In this document: positions 33,795 through 46,290 of the stretch, in pieces
Position numbering within the stretch: position 1 is the first letter of the stretch
How the letters are laid out: each line of letters starts with the position of its first letter
Assembly (NCBI GenBank): GCA_028023455.1
Contig: JAQFVV010000001.1
Location: 23,141,401-23,205,400, forward strand
Direction: 5' to 3'
DNA: 64,000 nt
Origin: Epiperipatus broadwayi
Taxonomy: Eukaryota > Onychophora > Udeonychophora > Euonychophora > Peripatidae
Program-made: the position numbers and the translations under genes
The notes under the pieces: generated by a model
What the model saw: only the letters and a program-made list of their open reading frames with translations
Told to the model about the DNA's origin: nothing
Databases searched by the model: none

Positions 33795-35742
33795 TCACTA
33801 GCTCAGGGAATAGCAGAGATTTAATAATATAATATCTTATCTAATTATATTTCAATATTAAAAAATAAATAAAATACGCCACTGCCAGTAATTAACATCC
33901 AAAAATTTATTTACGCATATATATATATATAAGATTTAACATTATTATTTTAATATGTTTACTTTAACATTTAACATTATTTTTACTTTTATTTTAGATT
34001 TTTAATTTCCTTTTTAAATTTTATACTATTATTAGTTCGCATAGATTTGTTTAAAAATGTTGAGTATAGATCGGTTACATAGATTCCACGGTCAAAAACA
34101 TTTCAAAATAAACATAAACGATCAAAATACAAAATCATTGATACCGTCAATTGCAGAGGGAAATTTATAAGTAACCCAATAGCATTCACCGTAAGATGCT
34201 TGCATTAACACCAATAACTTAAAAGACATCCGAATAAATACATTTTAGATACTCACCATAAGGTATCAGTATTTACCGAATGTCTATATATATTTTGATC
34301 GAATATGAAAACCAAAAACATAATCAACCGGAAACGAACCCATGCAAGCGTCTATACCCAACTTAAATTTAAGGCATCTTTATTTAGAGTGTCGAGTATG
34401 AATAGACTACATAGATTTGCATTTGAAAAGAACATATTCAATCCTTGTTTAACCTTAGGCCAAAGGTTCGCAGTCAAACCAAATTTCAATCCATCTGGTA
34501 TATCGATGTGTTCAATGTAATACGAATACGGCAGCACAATTAGGTTAAGAGAAGAAACTGCTTCTCATCGGATAGGAATATGACATCTATCTGACGATGA
34601 GAGCAATAAAAAAAAAACTCCATAGGAAGGAACAGCGTTCTACGTCTTATAATCCCTTCCATAGGCAAAACGGAAATGCGTGGCATATAAAAGCAATTCT
34701 GCCCATAGCGAATCTCGTACTACATTTACTAATTACACCAATATATCCAATCCATTGACCTAATTCAACTACGAAACGAATAACCTAAGATTACTCTCCC
34801 CTAATATAACTTTACAAATCTATATAGCCATTCACGCCCGACTTAAATTTAATATTTATATAACTAGGTTAATGAAAAACAGAAATCATAATAAAACTTA
34901 AAGAACAAATAAATAAATAAATGGAAATGATTTTACAAAAGAAATACATTAAATAAAATTATAACTAATTAATAAATAACGTTGGTCAGATAGGATTCTA
35001 TTTCTTATAAATTAAAGAGGAGAAAGTTTATATTTTAAAGTTCTTAGTGTTTCAAAATGTTTTTAAAGTTTTTACATTTTTTTTTTTTCAACGTTCCTCT
35101 TTATTCATTGCATGCCGTTTGGAATCCACATTAAATCCCCTGACGATCCTGTTGTCCTCAGTATAAGAAAAGCGATGTTTCATTTTTCCATTTTATAACA
35201 ACTGAAGGAATTGAAAGTACGTCTTTCAATCCCTTCACCTCCAACTCTCCTACTTAACACATCGCAGTCCTCCCTTAATAATCCCTAATAATTTCCAACT
35301 TTTCCTTTTATATTAATCTTAAGGATTGACTTATCATTACGTCATCGATGATGGTGGTCTTTTCGCTGAGGTCCGATTCCATAGGGATTTCTTTTTATTT
35401 GCTAAAAGTTTCTATTGTTTTCCTATCTGACCGATGCTTATACTTTTAAATGCCCAAAGGCTAGTTTACTAATTAAAATAATCATTAATTTGTTTTCAAA
35501 CTTAAACATATATTTTTATCTCTAAATCTTTTCTGAAAATTTAGTTTTAAACTACTCTTTTTTTTAATAAAGTTTTATTTTAATAATTATTTATCTGTGC
35601 GATTTTATATATATGCAAGTTTAAGATGATTTTTTAATTTTCAGTTTTTAATTCTTAAAAAAGAAATTTTTATTGGCGAACTTTTTTTTTTTTATGTTTA
35701 CTAATAAAAAATAATGTAACGTACGTATGTGCCCGTTACAAT
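33795..35742 (-). repeat. Long dispersed LTR-like repeat, copy A
   Basis: It shares scattered but collinear blocks with 60527-63252: GTCACTAGCTCAGGGAATAG (33796) against GTCACTAGCTCAGAGAGTAG (60533), GGCCAAAGGTTCGCAG (34457) against GGCCAAAGGCTCGCAG (60822), and the end TGTAACGTAC...CCCGTTACA (35717-35742) against TGTAACGTAT...CCCGTTACA. Read on the minus strand the repeat starts TGTAACGGG and could end ...GTGACA, so it has TG...CA ends like a long LTR. I saw no matching target duplication and no element genes beside it. Confidence 0.5.
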
Positions 35743-38700
35743 ATATAAAATTATTTGTAACTGTGAGAAAAGCACTTAGAACCGAATATTCATGTTTGTT
35801 TCAACGTTTTATTGTGTAAAGTAGTTTAACAAAGGGGAGAGGATTCTCAATTTCCAGTATCTTATTACTTTTATTAATGAATTTTCCATAACTGTTTAGT
35901 ATTCTAATCATACCATTACACTGAGTATTCCATAATATATAGGTATTAATTAATCAAGTCTTTTAAATATTTTATATATATGTTGTTTCAAGCATTGCGT
36001 GCATACCAGCCTCCTCGTTCATGTTTTGATATATATTGTGCTCTGTTCCCGGGCATATTGGAAAAACCGAACGACGTTTCTTCATTTCCAAGTCCAAGAA
36101 TAAGGCCAAAACTCCTTGGGACTTATTTTGTCACTTGAGCTAACTGCATAGGAGCATTCTGGGAAAATCCCAGCCTATTGCACCTCACAGACACTAATCT
36201 TCATTCATGAGCCAATTCTGCCAAAGTCTGCAGACATATATCAGTCTTTTCTTCTTCAATGATTTTCAGATGCACCCTCTCGGATCTGTGGCTGGATCAC
36301 ATAAATCGCTACTATGCGCGCACCACTCTTGTAAGTTCCAGTTCCAAATAAAACCTATGAATATCCCTAAGCCATAATGTCTGATTCTACTAAGCAGATT
36401 TCTCTATTATATTTATTAATATTTTCATGTGTGCATCATTTTGCGACGCAATTATATATATACTAAATTAACTCTCCCACACGTTCTTACTCAGCATAAG
36501 CTGAGCTTCTTTCATTTATTAATGATTATCATATTTCGGTAATAAAAAAATATTTATTAATTAAATCCGGTCAAGTGCTATATTTTGTTCTTCTTTCTAG
36601 GGGTGAACTTAAGAGTTATTTACATACCCGTATATAGCATTATTAAAATTGTATTTACAGATATTGTAGTGTATCAATTATTGGCATATAAATCAGCCGC
36701 AATAAAATAACCAATTAATGAATGTATTTGTCATTTTTCTTAAGTAATAAAAGATAAATCTCATATTATATAAATGTAAAGAGACCAATGACAACTAATG
36801 GAGAAATATAATCTAATAACACACATATTTTATTTAAATTAATAAATCCTACATATATAATAACTTTCAGAATCATTGTTTCATTATTTAAAATATTATA
36901 TTTTGATTGATAAATTATGCTTGCTCTGACTAGATGATCTCTCGCTAATCCTATATATCTAAATAATGTGAAAGATCATGATCTTTAAATGGATCAAACT
37001 TATGATATTTTTATACCAAAAGATTACATTATATTATTTCCAATTAAAGTCTCTTTGTGTCTCCACTTTGCGATGCTGGCGGAGAGAGATAAATTACATC
37101 AGTATCATCGGGATTGTTGCTCTTAAGTTGATAGATCTGGAAAATAGGCAAATAAGCCAGAGTTCATAAGTCTTCCTGACTTATATATCTTGCGCATGAT
37201 TGGACTTGAGGTATTTTTGCCTAGATGCTATATCTTGTTATATAAATAGACAAAACGGCAATCCCTCAATTCTGAGGATCCCTTCCATGCGTACATATTA
37301 AACATGAACTAAATGTTACACATCAGAATAAGGCATCGATAACAATTCAATTAGAAATATGTATTTCATATTTTAAATCACTCGACTGGATTGTTAATTG
37401 AATGAGAGATTGAGTCCAAGCTGATTATTCTAATCCCTTCCTTGTTAAAACTTCATTGCCATGCCGACAGACATCTCAGTATTGGCCGCTGCATACCTTT
37501 GAAAGACCATATTGGCTTGTCCTTTACACGCCACTCCTAGAAAGAGAAAATCCCCCCCTGGAAGGATATACAGGTACCAACCAATTATGTAACACATGTA
37601 AAGAAAAACAGATACTTGCATGACATCAAATATTTAACCCCCAATAAAGCAGTATCCCATTAGGCTAAGCTCAGTCTTCTCTTTATCTCAGGTTATTTTA
37701 TGTGGATCAAGCTGCTTTTGGAAATATACACTTCATTAAATCATTGGGAAAAGAAAAATAAAACACTCTGTAATAAATAATTTAAAAAGTAAATGAATAA
37801 ATATTTATTAACCCCCACTTAACCCATCACCAATTAATTATACAAGTATCAATAAAGAAAATACATTCTCTAACCTCCTACCTTCTTCTTAATACACATA
37901 GAGTCATTTAGTCGGGGAAAATCCCTTCCCTAATTCATTAAAATGCCTTTGAATAAACTGATCTGAGTTCTATACCCACACATATATATTAGGCATTACA
38001 TCAGTTCACATAATATCAATAAAAATATAGTCATACATGTATATCCATACGTATATCCATTCCATTATTTAATAACATTTTTATAGACGTGCGCTGATAT
38101 ACACTTCGAGCACACATAGAGACAAAGTAAAATTATTTTAATGCGTTTCATCTTTCTTGAGTCTATACGCATATGTATAATTTAAAGATGAGTAAAATAT
38201 GATAGAACATGCACACATATCTGTATAATGTACATATAACTTGAGCTTAATGTGAAAGGATATTAGCGTGAAAAAAAAAATCCAGCACTTAGCAGATAAA
38301 TGATCTGATGTACATGTACTAATCCAAGAAATAAAATCTCTGTATCACTACAGTTCATTTTTATGAGTTATATAAAGAACATACAAATAGTATTGAAAAC
38401 AAACAAATATTAAATAAATAAGAAAAATTATATCCGCCGGTGTCTTCAGACTTCATCCAGACTTAGGGTGTCTGAGTGTGCTATACATCTGATGAGCACG
38501 GCGGCGGGGACTTTACTTCAACAAGGTGTTGGTCTGGTGATCATCAGCTGGATCTTAGGCGACTACATGTTAATGGCTGGGATGGAGCTGGATGGGTGCA
38601 CTGGAGCGGTCTTCTACCCCATAACCATTTCACTAACTGATATATCTTGAAGTTTGTATCCAACACTTTTTCTGCTAAGACAGTATCAATAAATCTGCTC

Positions 38701-40714
38701 TTTATTAGCTTAACTAGAAGGGACTGTTACTGGAGACTCAGCTTGGCTTTGTACCCATTCTTTTTAATTTGTATAGGATTATACAATCAACATTTTCTTA
38801 TTAATTGCGCCAGGATATATGGCCTCAGCAGCATATAGTTGATAATCATCAGAAAAACGACTAGCTCATTATAGCACAGCAAGATTTCTGCAACCTCAAA
38901 TTCTTCCATGACGACCACAGCAACAATTACCAAAGTACTAAATATATTAATATGTAAGAATCATAATCTTAATGAGTAGCATCTGCTTAAAAGTAAAATT
39001 TTGAGAGTGACGAGAGACCACAATGCACACTCATTATATTACAAATCTGGGTACCCCCCTAACTTGATGGCTAATGGATTCAGATAATGCACATAACTTT
39101 TTTACATTTTTCTATTATTATCGCCTATTACATCTTTAAAGAATTTTATCTCTAAATTTTTATCCTAAGTTAACTCAGATCACTTGAACTGATACACATC
39201 GATTTAAAATTTGAATTCAAAGGCAACTTTTTATTACAAAGGCTTGAAATTAAAAAAATACTGATCCAACAAATAAATCAGATTTTTCTCTGCAAGTATT
39301 GGCATCTGATTTTCTCAAATTCTTTTGTTTGTAAAAATAAAAATACAAAGCAGAGTGACCATTAATACATTAGTGCATTTTAACATTTGGTAAGACAATG
39401 GCCACCTGACTTTGCTTAATGCATTAGCAGAGAAATAACTGATAAAAATTAAAAATAAAATATAGACATGTTGGAACATTTACAGTTACTTTTAATCATT
39501 TTATCTTTTTTTTTCTTTTCTTTATAACATGTCTCAACATGTAAACAAATTTAAAAATAAAATTACAAATTGCATTTATATAAAAAGCAATAAAATAAAA
39601 AATATTACACACACATATATAATACAATCATATGTGTAAAATTATGGATTTTAGCTTTAATATTTAGCTTTCTTTGTGAGTGTGGGTAAGAAATATATAC
39701 ACAGACCAATCCTATTCATTTTATAGTATGTTTATAGACCATACCTGTTTAATTATTGAGAATATATAATGATACATAAATCTAAACCAATACTTTTATT
39801 ATACATATGAACTATAGCTTCAACTACAGCCACCTTGTGCGTGGCCATTTTAAGAGTGCCTGGCACAATATATATATATATTGTAAACTTCCGGTTCTTC
39901 CAATATACCTCTCTATTTTACCCTACCTTTTTATCGTATCCCTACTATACTAGCTCAATAACAATAAAGTATAAGTCTCTTTATGGGGTTTGAAAGTTGC
40001 TAGATATTAAAACATAAGATAGACTTTAGGGATGATTACAAAAGAGTGATTTTAACATTGAGAAGTATATAAAATACATTCCACATTGGCAATGCTATGA
40101 TGATAATTATCCTGCTACTATCCTATTATAATCATTAGGAAAACTCCCACAACAAGCAATAACTAATATAATATTTCATTTAAATAATGAAATGACTACT
40201 CTTCTACAATTTAAGAATCCTAAAAATAAAAACATTAACCAAATAATTACATTAACTTAAAAAAATTGATGCTATCCTATGGTTATTCGATTTTAAAATT
40301 CAATATAACAATTACACTGATAATTGAATTGCAAGAGGGATTTTACTGGGATCCAACTATTTAATAAAAATATACTATTATAAAACCTTGATTAACCTCC
40401 TATTAGAAACTTAATCTAACTATAATAATAAGATCTGGAAATTAACACTCATTATCTATTCATTACCTTCCCTTAAATAATTTAATTTATTTTTCCTAAG
40501 ATTTATTCTCCTACTTATGTTAACAACAATTACTCTAGAATTTTTATTTTTTTATAATCAAAGCTTCATTACAATATTATTATTTACCAAATCTACTTCA
40601 ATGAAATACATCTCTTAATTAGTTAACTAACATTCACCCACTGTAATTAACTTCTTCAGAATTACAAACCTTAAAATATATTTGGTTAGTAACGTGTACT
40701 CTGAAATTATATAA
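35743..40714. other. Noncoding stretch with degraded repeats
   Basis: No gene identified. 36001-36360 is less AT-rich, with an AATAAA near 36347, and may be LTR-derived. 37060-37250 is related to 44320-44470 (see that entry). The 61-codon frame at 38468-38650 has an unusual GC-richer composition (MSECAIHLMSTAAG...) but no recognisable family or exon signals. Confidence 0.4.
37060..37250 (+). repeat. Dispersed repeat shared with 44320-44470, copy 1
   Basis: Collinear matches: TCATCGGGATTGTTGCTC (37104) against TCATCAAGATTGTTGTTC (44327), AAAATAGGCAAATAAGCCAG (37140) against AGAATAGGCAAATAGGTTAG (44363), and CTATATCTTGTTA against GAATCTTGTTA at the end. Family unknown. Confidence 0.6.
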
Positions 40715-40716
40715 TA

Positions 40717-41643
40717 CACCTGGGTCCCTTTTTACACGGACTTATTTAACACGATTCATGTCTCACCGGAAGTCGATTCTGATAATGCGCTATTACTTTA
40801 AATAATAAATTTCGCGCACTTACGTTATATTGAAAGTAATAGCACATTATTGGAATTCGACTTTCATCTTAGTAATTTCAATATTTTCAGTGCTTTATAA
40901 TAGTAAGATTTTATGCAATAATGAAATTAAAATTATGAATACCACATTTTATGTATACACATATTAAATTTTACAAGATTATAATGTAAATTTGTTCAAA
41001 CATTGTGCGTGTTAATTTTCCATTTTAAATCACATTCTGTTTTTGCTTTTTAAAAAAGAACGTAATCAAACATTGTGCGTGTTAATTTTCCATTTTAAAT
41101 CACATTCTGTTTTTGCTTTTTAAAAAAGAACGTAATCAATTATTATTTTCTTATTAATGACACTAATCATTAATGTGCTCTTAAATTCCAACGAGAGCTA
41201 AATGGTTGTATGTCTGGATATCGCGAGCTTCGTAAACAATTAATAAAATCATGGTCTCAAAGATTAATTACTAATTACGTTGGCACCAGAAAATCATAAT
41301 AATTAAAACGTGTATTAAAAAAATGTAAATTACTGTACTGTAAATTATGCATAAAAATATATTATTTTGAATAAAATTAAATATTATAGTTAAAAAAAGT
41401 TTGTCTTGTATCAATTTTTTTCAAATTTGAAATTTTTTATTAGTCATATTTTATTTCCTTATTTTTTTTTTTGCACGAATTTTTAAGTAATTTTACGTTG
41501 GTGCTTTGCTTTTACGCGAATTTTGAAAAATCACAGACCGCACACACCCCCCTTTTCAATGTAAGTTACGTCCATTTTTGCGCGATTTCGTTTGCGCATG
41601 TTTTCTGAGGAACCTATCTATCGCGTAAAACGAGACCCAGGTG
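40717..41643 (-). mobile_element. TA-flanked TIR element (MITE-like), copy 2
   Basis: A 927-base copy of 31362-32228 in opposite orientation, starting CACCTGGGTC and ending GACCCAGGTG, with TA at 40715-40716 and 41644-41645. It is 60 bases longer, mainly because of a 70-base tandem duplication at 40996-41135. Overall similarity is high by eye, including the internal hairpin. Confidence 0.9.
40996..41135 (+). repeat. 70-base tandem duplication within TIR copy 2
   Basis: Two identical 70-base units, each starting TCAAACATTGTGCGTG and ending AAAGAACGTAA. Copy 1 of the element has a single unit. Identity between the units indicates a recent event or an assembly artefact. Confidence 0.9.
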
Positions 41644-41645
41644 TA

Positions 41646-42110
41646 CTTTTAAATTATGATATAACATATATTTCAATTTAGATTACAAAATTAGAATGTT
41701 ACTTTCAAACTTACTAATGACTTCTATTATATGCTCTCTCTTTTGTAATATTTAATAGTATTTTTCATATGGCTCTTCAAAATTCTTTTGCCTCTAATAA
41801 AAATATGAAGTACCATAAGCTTTTTTTAATATATTTATAATTTAAAGCAATTGATAGTTAATGTATTAATTATAAACTCTTAAGTATAGCTTCTCAAATG
41901 AGGCATGTAATCATAATTTGGTATGTATAATTTTATGGGGATAATATGCTTTATTGATATGACCTTGTGATGGAAATGATTCTCAGACACAATGAAATTA
42001 ATACTACAAAATTTAAATCAAAATGATCGTTTATTTACAATAATACTAATAAACAACAAACACATATGAACATTAGGTTAAATACTTCATTAACAATAAA
42101 AAAAAAAGCA
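41646..42110. other. AT-rich spacer
   Basis: No feature recognised between the TIR element and the LINE fragment. Confidence 0.45.
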
Positions 42111-42207
42111 TGAAAACTGTTTATACATTGATAATAAATTATTTACAATTTTTACAAGTACATAATGGTTATTATGTAAAATCAACCCTTTCCATTGTTA
42201 GTCATCA

Positions 42208-42745
42208 TCAACCATTATCAATCCACTGCAGGATGAAGGTCTCTCCAAGTTCAGTCCATCTTTTCCTATCTTTATCTTCTCTTTTCCACATTACCCCTGC
42301 ATTCTTTCTCATTTCATCTATCCATCTCACATGTGGTCTCTTTCTGGGTCTTTTTCACTCTTTTGGAATCCAGTTTAAGATTTCAATTGTCCATCTATTA
42401 TCATCTCTTCTAGCAATATGTCCAGCCCAACTCCACTTCAGTCTTTTAATTTTTTCAATGAAGTCGGTAACACCTGTTTGTTCTTTTACCCATACATTGT
42501 GTTTTCGATGTCTTCTTGTTACTCCCAACATGCATCTCTCCATACTTCTTTGAGTGGTCTGAAGTCTCTGTATTGCTTTTCTATTAAGTGTCCAAGTCTC
42601 AGATCCATAAGTAAGAACTGGCAAAACATATTTATTAAAAACCTTTCTTTTCAAACACAAAGGCATATTTCCTTTTAGTATCAAGTTATTTCTACCAAAA
42701 GCACTCCGACCAAGTTTAATTCTATGATTATTTTCATCCATTATG
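42208..42745 (-). pseudogene. 5'-truncated LINE, C-terminal end of the endonuclease-reverse transcriptase
   Basis: The minus strand encodes the conserved region after the reverse transcriptase palm of a common animal non-LTR element: KRKVFNKYVLPVLTYGSETW (tight match to the family's V..VLPVLTYG.E.W), RLQTTQRSMERCMLGV, DFIEKIKRLKWSWAGHIARR and DDNRWT. TGA at 42355-42357 interrupts it; beyond, the same frame continues KRPRKRPHVRWIDEM and ends at 42208-42210. The upstream part of the protein is missing beyond about 42745, as in typical 5'-truncated LINE insertions. A more diverged relative lies at 29344-29745. Confidence 0.85.
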
Positions 42746-43782
42746 TTTCCATCTGTATGCTGGCTTCTTAAAAGTTAAGGTCTTGAAACGCTTCGAAACG
42801 AAACTGACTGACGAAAATCTCAACTCACTGAAAGGTAACTAAAACTTTTTATTATGGATGAATTCTGTTAAGTTTACTGCTTTGAAATTGTATTTAAAAT
42901 TTCATTTTAAAAGATCGTGAACCTTGATTAAAATAATTAGTCTATCCTTTTCTGCTGTGCCTAAGGGTTAATGTAATCCATAATACGTATATGGGAATCT
43001 AATTTAAATATAAATTTTATTAGCTTAATATTATAAATAAAAGTTATTATTCATTATGATTTGTTAAATGACTCGGAATTGAAAACAGATTATTGTGCAA
43101 GAAGTTAGACCATTTCCAAGCTCTAAAATAATATTACATGAAAATTATATTATAAAAATTATATTCATGTCCAATAACGTTGCTGGCATACAATTTCCTT
43201 TATTCTGATATTTTATCTTTTCCATTTCTCGACTGTTTGTCATTAGGGATGTCGGAAGCCTGTGAAACATGAGGTTTATGAGATTATGTGCTGCGGATGA
43301 CAGTACATCCAGATCTGGGCTCTCAAACCCAGCCTCTTCTTCGATATCGCTCCGCCAGAATGCGCGGACATATCAAATCTAAGTTCGTCTCAAATATTCT
43401 TTTAAAAATAATAGAATATCCAAAACTCCCATGAAGGTCAGATTTATTTATTGTATGCTAGTACCATTACTCTGCTCTTTAATTTAATCACCATCCGCCT
43501 AACCTTACTAAGTCGCAATGATGTGTTAAAGATAATGATTCATTTCGTAAAAATACATTCAGTTCATTGAGTTAAACTGCTTTCTTTTAAAAAACGTTAT
43601 CGATTCCCATAGATGTAAATCTAATTTATATAAATGATTGCATAACTTATTCTCGTAAATGTAACACATTGTTTGTTTCTTGTGTACTTATTCCAAAGAC
43701 GCCATGTCCAAACAATGCCTATCAAACATATGTAATAATTTTAAGATTGTAAATGAATGATTGAGACCATATATTTATATTT
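42746..43782. other. Noncoding stretch
   Basis: No gene recognised. 43240-43390 is less AT-rich (tctgggctctcaaacccag) and may be a degraded SINE or LTR piece. Confidence 0.4.
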
Positions 43783-43892
43783 ACTTATCAAAATGATTAA
43801 TGCTAACTTATAAGATATCTTTCTGTAATCCGAATCTACTTGTCAAAATGATTAATGCTAACTTATAAGATATCTTTCTGTAATCCGAATCT
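43783..43892 (+). repeat. 55-base tandem duplication
   Basis: Two units, 43783-43837 and 43838-43892, both containing TCAAAATGATTAATGCTAAC and TTCTGTAATCCGAATCT, with one substitution (acttatc against acttgtc) near the start. Confidence 0.9.
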
Positions 43893-44319
43893 CTTCCGAT
43901 CTTGTAGATTGTTTTGTACATCCACAGCATTTTATTTGTAAATTGGCATATTAACCCCGCACAACTTATACATTCTATAAAATTATATTCCTGAAACAAT
44001 TAATAAAGAGGATTTTATAAAAACAAGTCCCAAGTTTGTAAATGTATAATGTTACCCCAAGCGTGAAACCATTTTTGTAACATATATATGCATTTGTTTA
44101 ATATTTTATTAAATATATATATTTCATGTAAATCCTGGTTTGTTGTTTTTGAATTATTATTTTTTAGTTAATATTTAGAACTATTTTCTTTAGCTAATAG
44201 CTTAGCATTAATAAATAACTATCATAAATGTAATTCCTGGGCTACTCCGATCTCAATCATCATCATCAGTCTGATCTTATGCTCTATGCTTTGTTTCTGG
44301 GCCCGGATTAAAATAATTA

Positions 44320-44470
44320 TACTATATCATCAAGATTGTTGTTCATTGGGTCAGAGATTCAAAGAATAGGCAAATAGGTTAGAATTCAAGATTGCTCCAG
44401 ACCTGTATATCTCGAGCTTGATCGGATTCAAGGTACTTTTGGTTAGGATTTGAATCTTGTTAAGTGAGCA
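44320..44470 (+). repeat. Dispersed repeat shared with 37060-37250, copy 2
   Basis: Collinear with copy 1 as listed there. It lies just before a TGGCGCCCA string (44512-44520) that resembles a tRNA primer-binding site, so it could be LTR-derived, but no partner LTR is visible. Confidence 0.55.
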
Positions 44471-44812
44471 TATTATTTTGACTGGTACAGTGGATTTTTT
44501 TTTCCTGGGCTTGGCGCCCATAATACTAATAAAAGATTACGGAGAGAGAGTTTAAAGTAAAATTAGCAGAAGCTTATAAATTGATATATAAATTAAGATA
44601 CGAAAGTTGAACTATAGATTACAAATTACAAAAATATTGACTTATGAAGGCAGCTCTACATTAAAGGTTACCTAAGAAAAACAGCATAGCGGCATCATTA
44701 GCAATCAGCAATCAGAAGTAAAACATCTTATATGGTCAGCCGGACGGAACATGGCAGTTGCAGGCAGACAGTTCTCCGAGAGAAAAAGAGAAAGGTGAAA
44801 GATTCCTCTATA

Positions 44813-46290
44813 GTGGCTGTATAGCGGTGTTATATTTTATAAGCCAGTTGCTCAAAGATCCTGAAATGAACTATATTCCCATGGAAAAGACTTTAGCCAT
44901 TATCTGGGCATTTCCGAAACTCAGGCCACTTCCGTGAGTCGAAAATAGTCTTAGTCACTGATCACAAGAGCTTGGAGTTTATCAACCACAACTATCTAAC
45001 CAATAGCTGGTTAGCATGCTGGAGTTTGCTCCTCGAGGAATACGATTACACAGTGCACTACTGCAAAGAATATCTTGGCAGATATTTTGAGCCATAATCC
45101 TGCTGGGTTTGACATCAACACTTAAAATGTGATAACTTGTCCATTGCGGGCATCAATTTGACCATGGATGAAAGCGTAGAGAAGGATCTGAATCAGCTGG
45201 CTCACCACCAAAGAAGGGGTGAGAAACTAATACTACTAATAACCTTGTTAGAGAGGAAGGAGTGAGTCAACATAGGTTGAGCAGGAAAGAAGAGAGAGAA
45301 TATCAAATAAAAATGAAATACTGCAGTATAAGGTATGAGATGATCCCGAAGAATGGAGGTCATTTTTCCCAAGCCATCTCAGGGAGGTAGTAATAAATCA
45401 TATCCACAAACTGTACAGACACTGGTACACCAAAAACCAAGCACCTAGTTAGAAAGTGATTTTATTGGCCAGGCTTGCATGGTAGCACTATTAATATCCT
45501 GAACAAAATATGGTACACTACAGGACTAAACCCATGAATAAAAATTATGCTACACCCATGGCTTCTGTGATCCCAGACAAACTTTGGGATATGATGTCAA
45601 TGGATCATTATGAACCACTTCCTCCATTTAACTGAAAATGATATTTGATGGTAGTATACAATCTTTTTTTAAATTTGTCACTGCATACCCAGTGGCCCAG
45701 GTGAATGTCAAAGAGACAATCAGAGTTTTAGAAAATAGCCATTTCCCTTTGGCCGAGAAGCCTAAAATTCTCTTGTCTGACCATGGTATCCCAGTCACTT
45801 CCAGGGAATGGGAAAGATGGACCCATAAACACAATATAAGACATGTAGGAGCTGAGATGGTTGTTTAGGGCCTTCTTCCCCAATAATCACCATCCTTCAA
45901 TGAATCAATGGGTTTTGTGTCAGTGCAATTGCATTTAGGATAACCCATTTCTCGGTTGGTAAAGGTGGTTTTTCCAGGAATGGAAGACAAACCAATAGAC
46001 CATGAGGCTGATAGTGCACTAGCTCGCTAGAAAATGGTTAGAGCAAGCAAGCGTAGGAGTCAAAAGTCAAAAGACTCATCAATATTTCAAAGTAGGGGTT
46101 AGAGTATTTGTAAAAACTGCCCACGTGAGTGATCCGGGGCAGTTCATATGCAAAAAATTTTGCAATCTATATTAAGGCCCTTTCACCATTGAGCGGATTC
46201 AGGGTGGGAATGCATTCTAGGTAGATATGGGACAAGGAATCAAGGGTACATATAATGGTAGGTCATTAAAATCCATGCAATAACCATAGA
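44813..46290 (+). pseudogene. Decayed Ty3/Gypsy pol (RNase H to integrase end), copy 2
   Basis: Same family as the minus-strand copy at 15723-19585. RNase H: YFISQLLKDPEMNYIPMEKT then LAIIWAFPKL (44846-44926) against YFLSRLLKGPEQHYTATEKE; CAGATATTTTGAGCC replaces the ADALSR region. Linker: AGINLTMDESVEKDLNQL (about 45149) against AGIDLRINEGVENDLKIL. Integrase core: FFKFVTAYPVAQ and LLSDHGIPVTSREWERW (45638-45868) against SKFVAAYP and LSDHDTPFISGEWKAW. C-terminus: AHVSDPGQFICKKFCNLY (46120) against PHVSEPGKFICKKFCSLY, then GRSLKSMQ. It has many stops and frameshifts and begins inside RNase H, so the 5' half is lost. No flanking LTR was identified. Confidence 0.85.

Noticed and set aside
38468-38650. 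60-codon plus-strand frame with less AT-rich composition
   Set aside because: It looked protein-like at first (glycine- and hydrophobic-rich), but there are no splice sites, no recognisable domain and the surrounding sequence is degraded repeat.
42110-42553. 147-codon plus-strand frame
   Set aside because: It is the antisense shadow of the LINE reverse transcriptase on the minus strand, which has clear family motifs.
44512-44520. TGGCGCCCA resembling a retroviral primer-binding site
   Set aside because: The preceding sequence does not end as a definable LTR with a partner, and the pol remnant downstream lacks its 5' half. Kept only as a note on the adjacent repeat.
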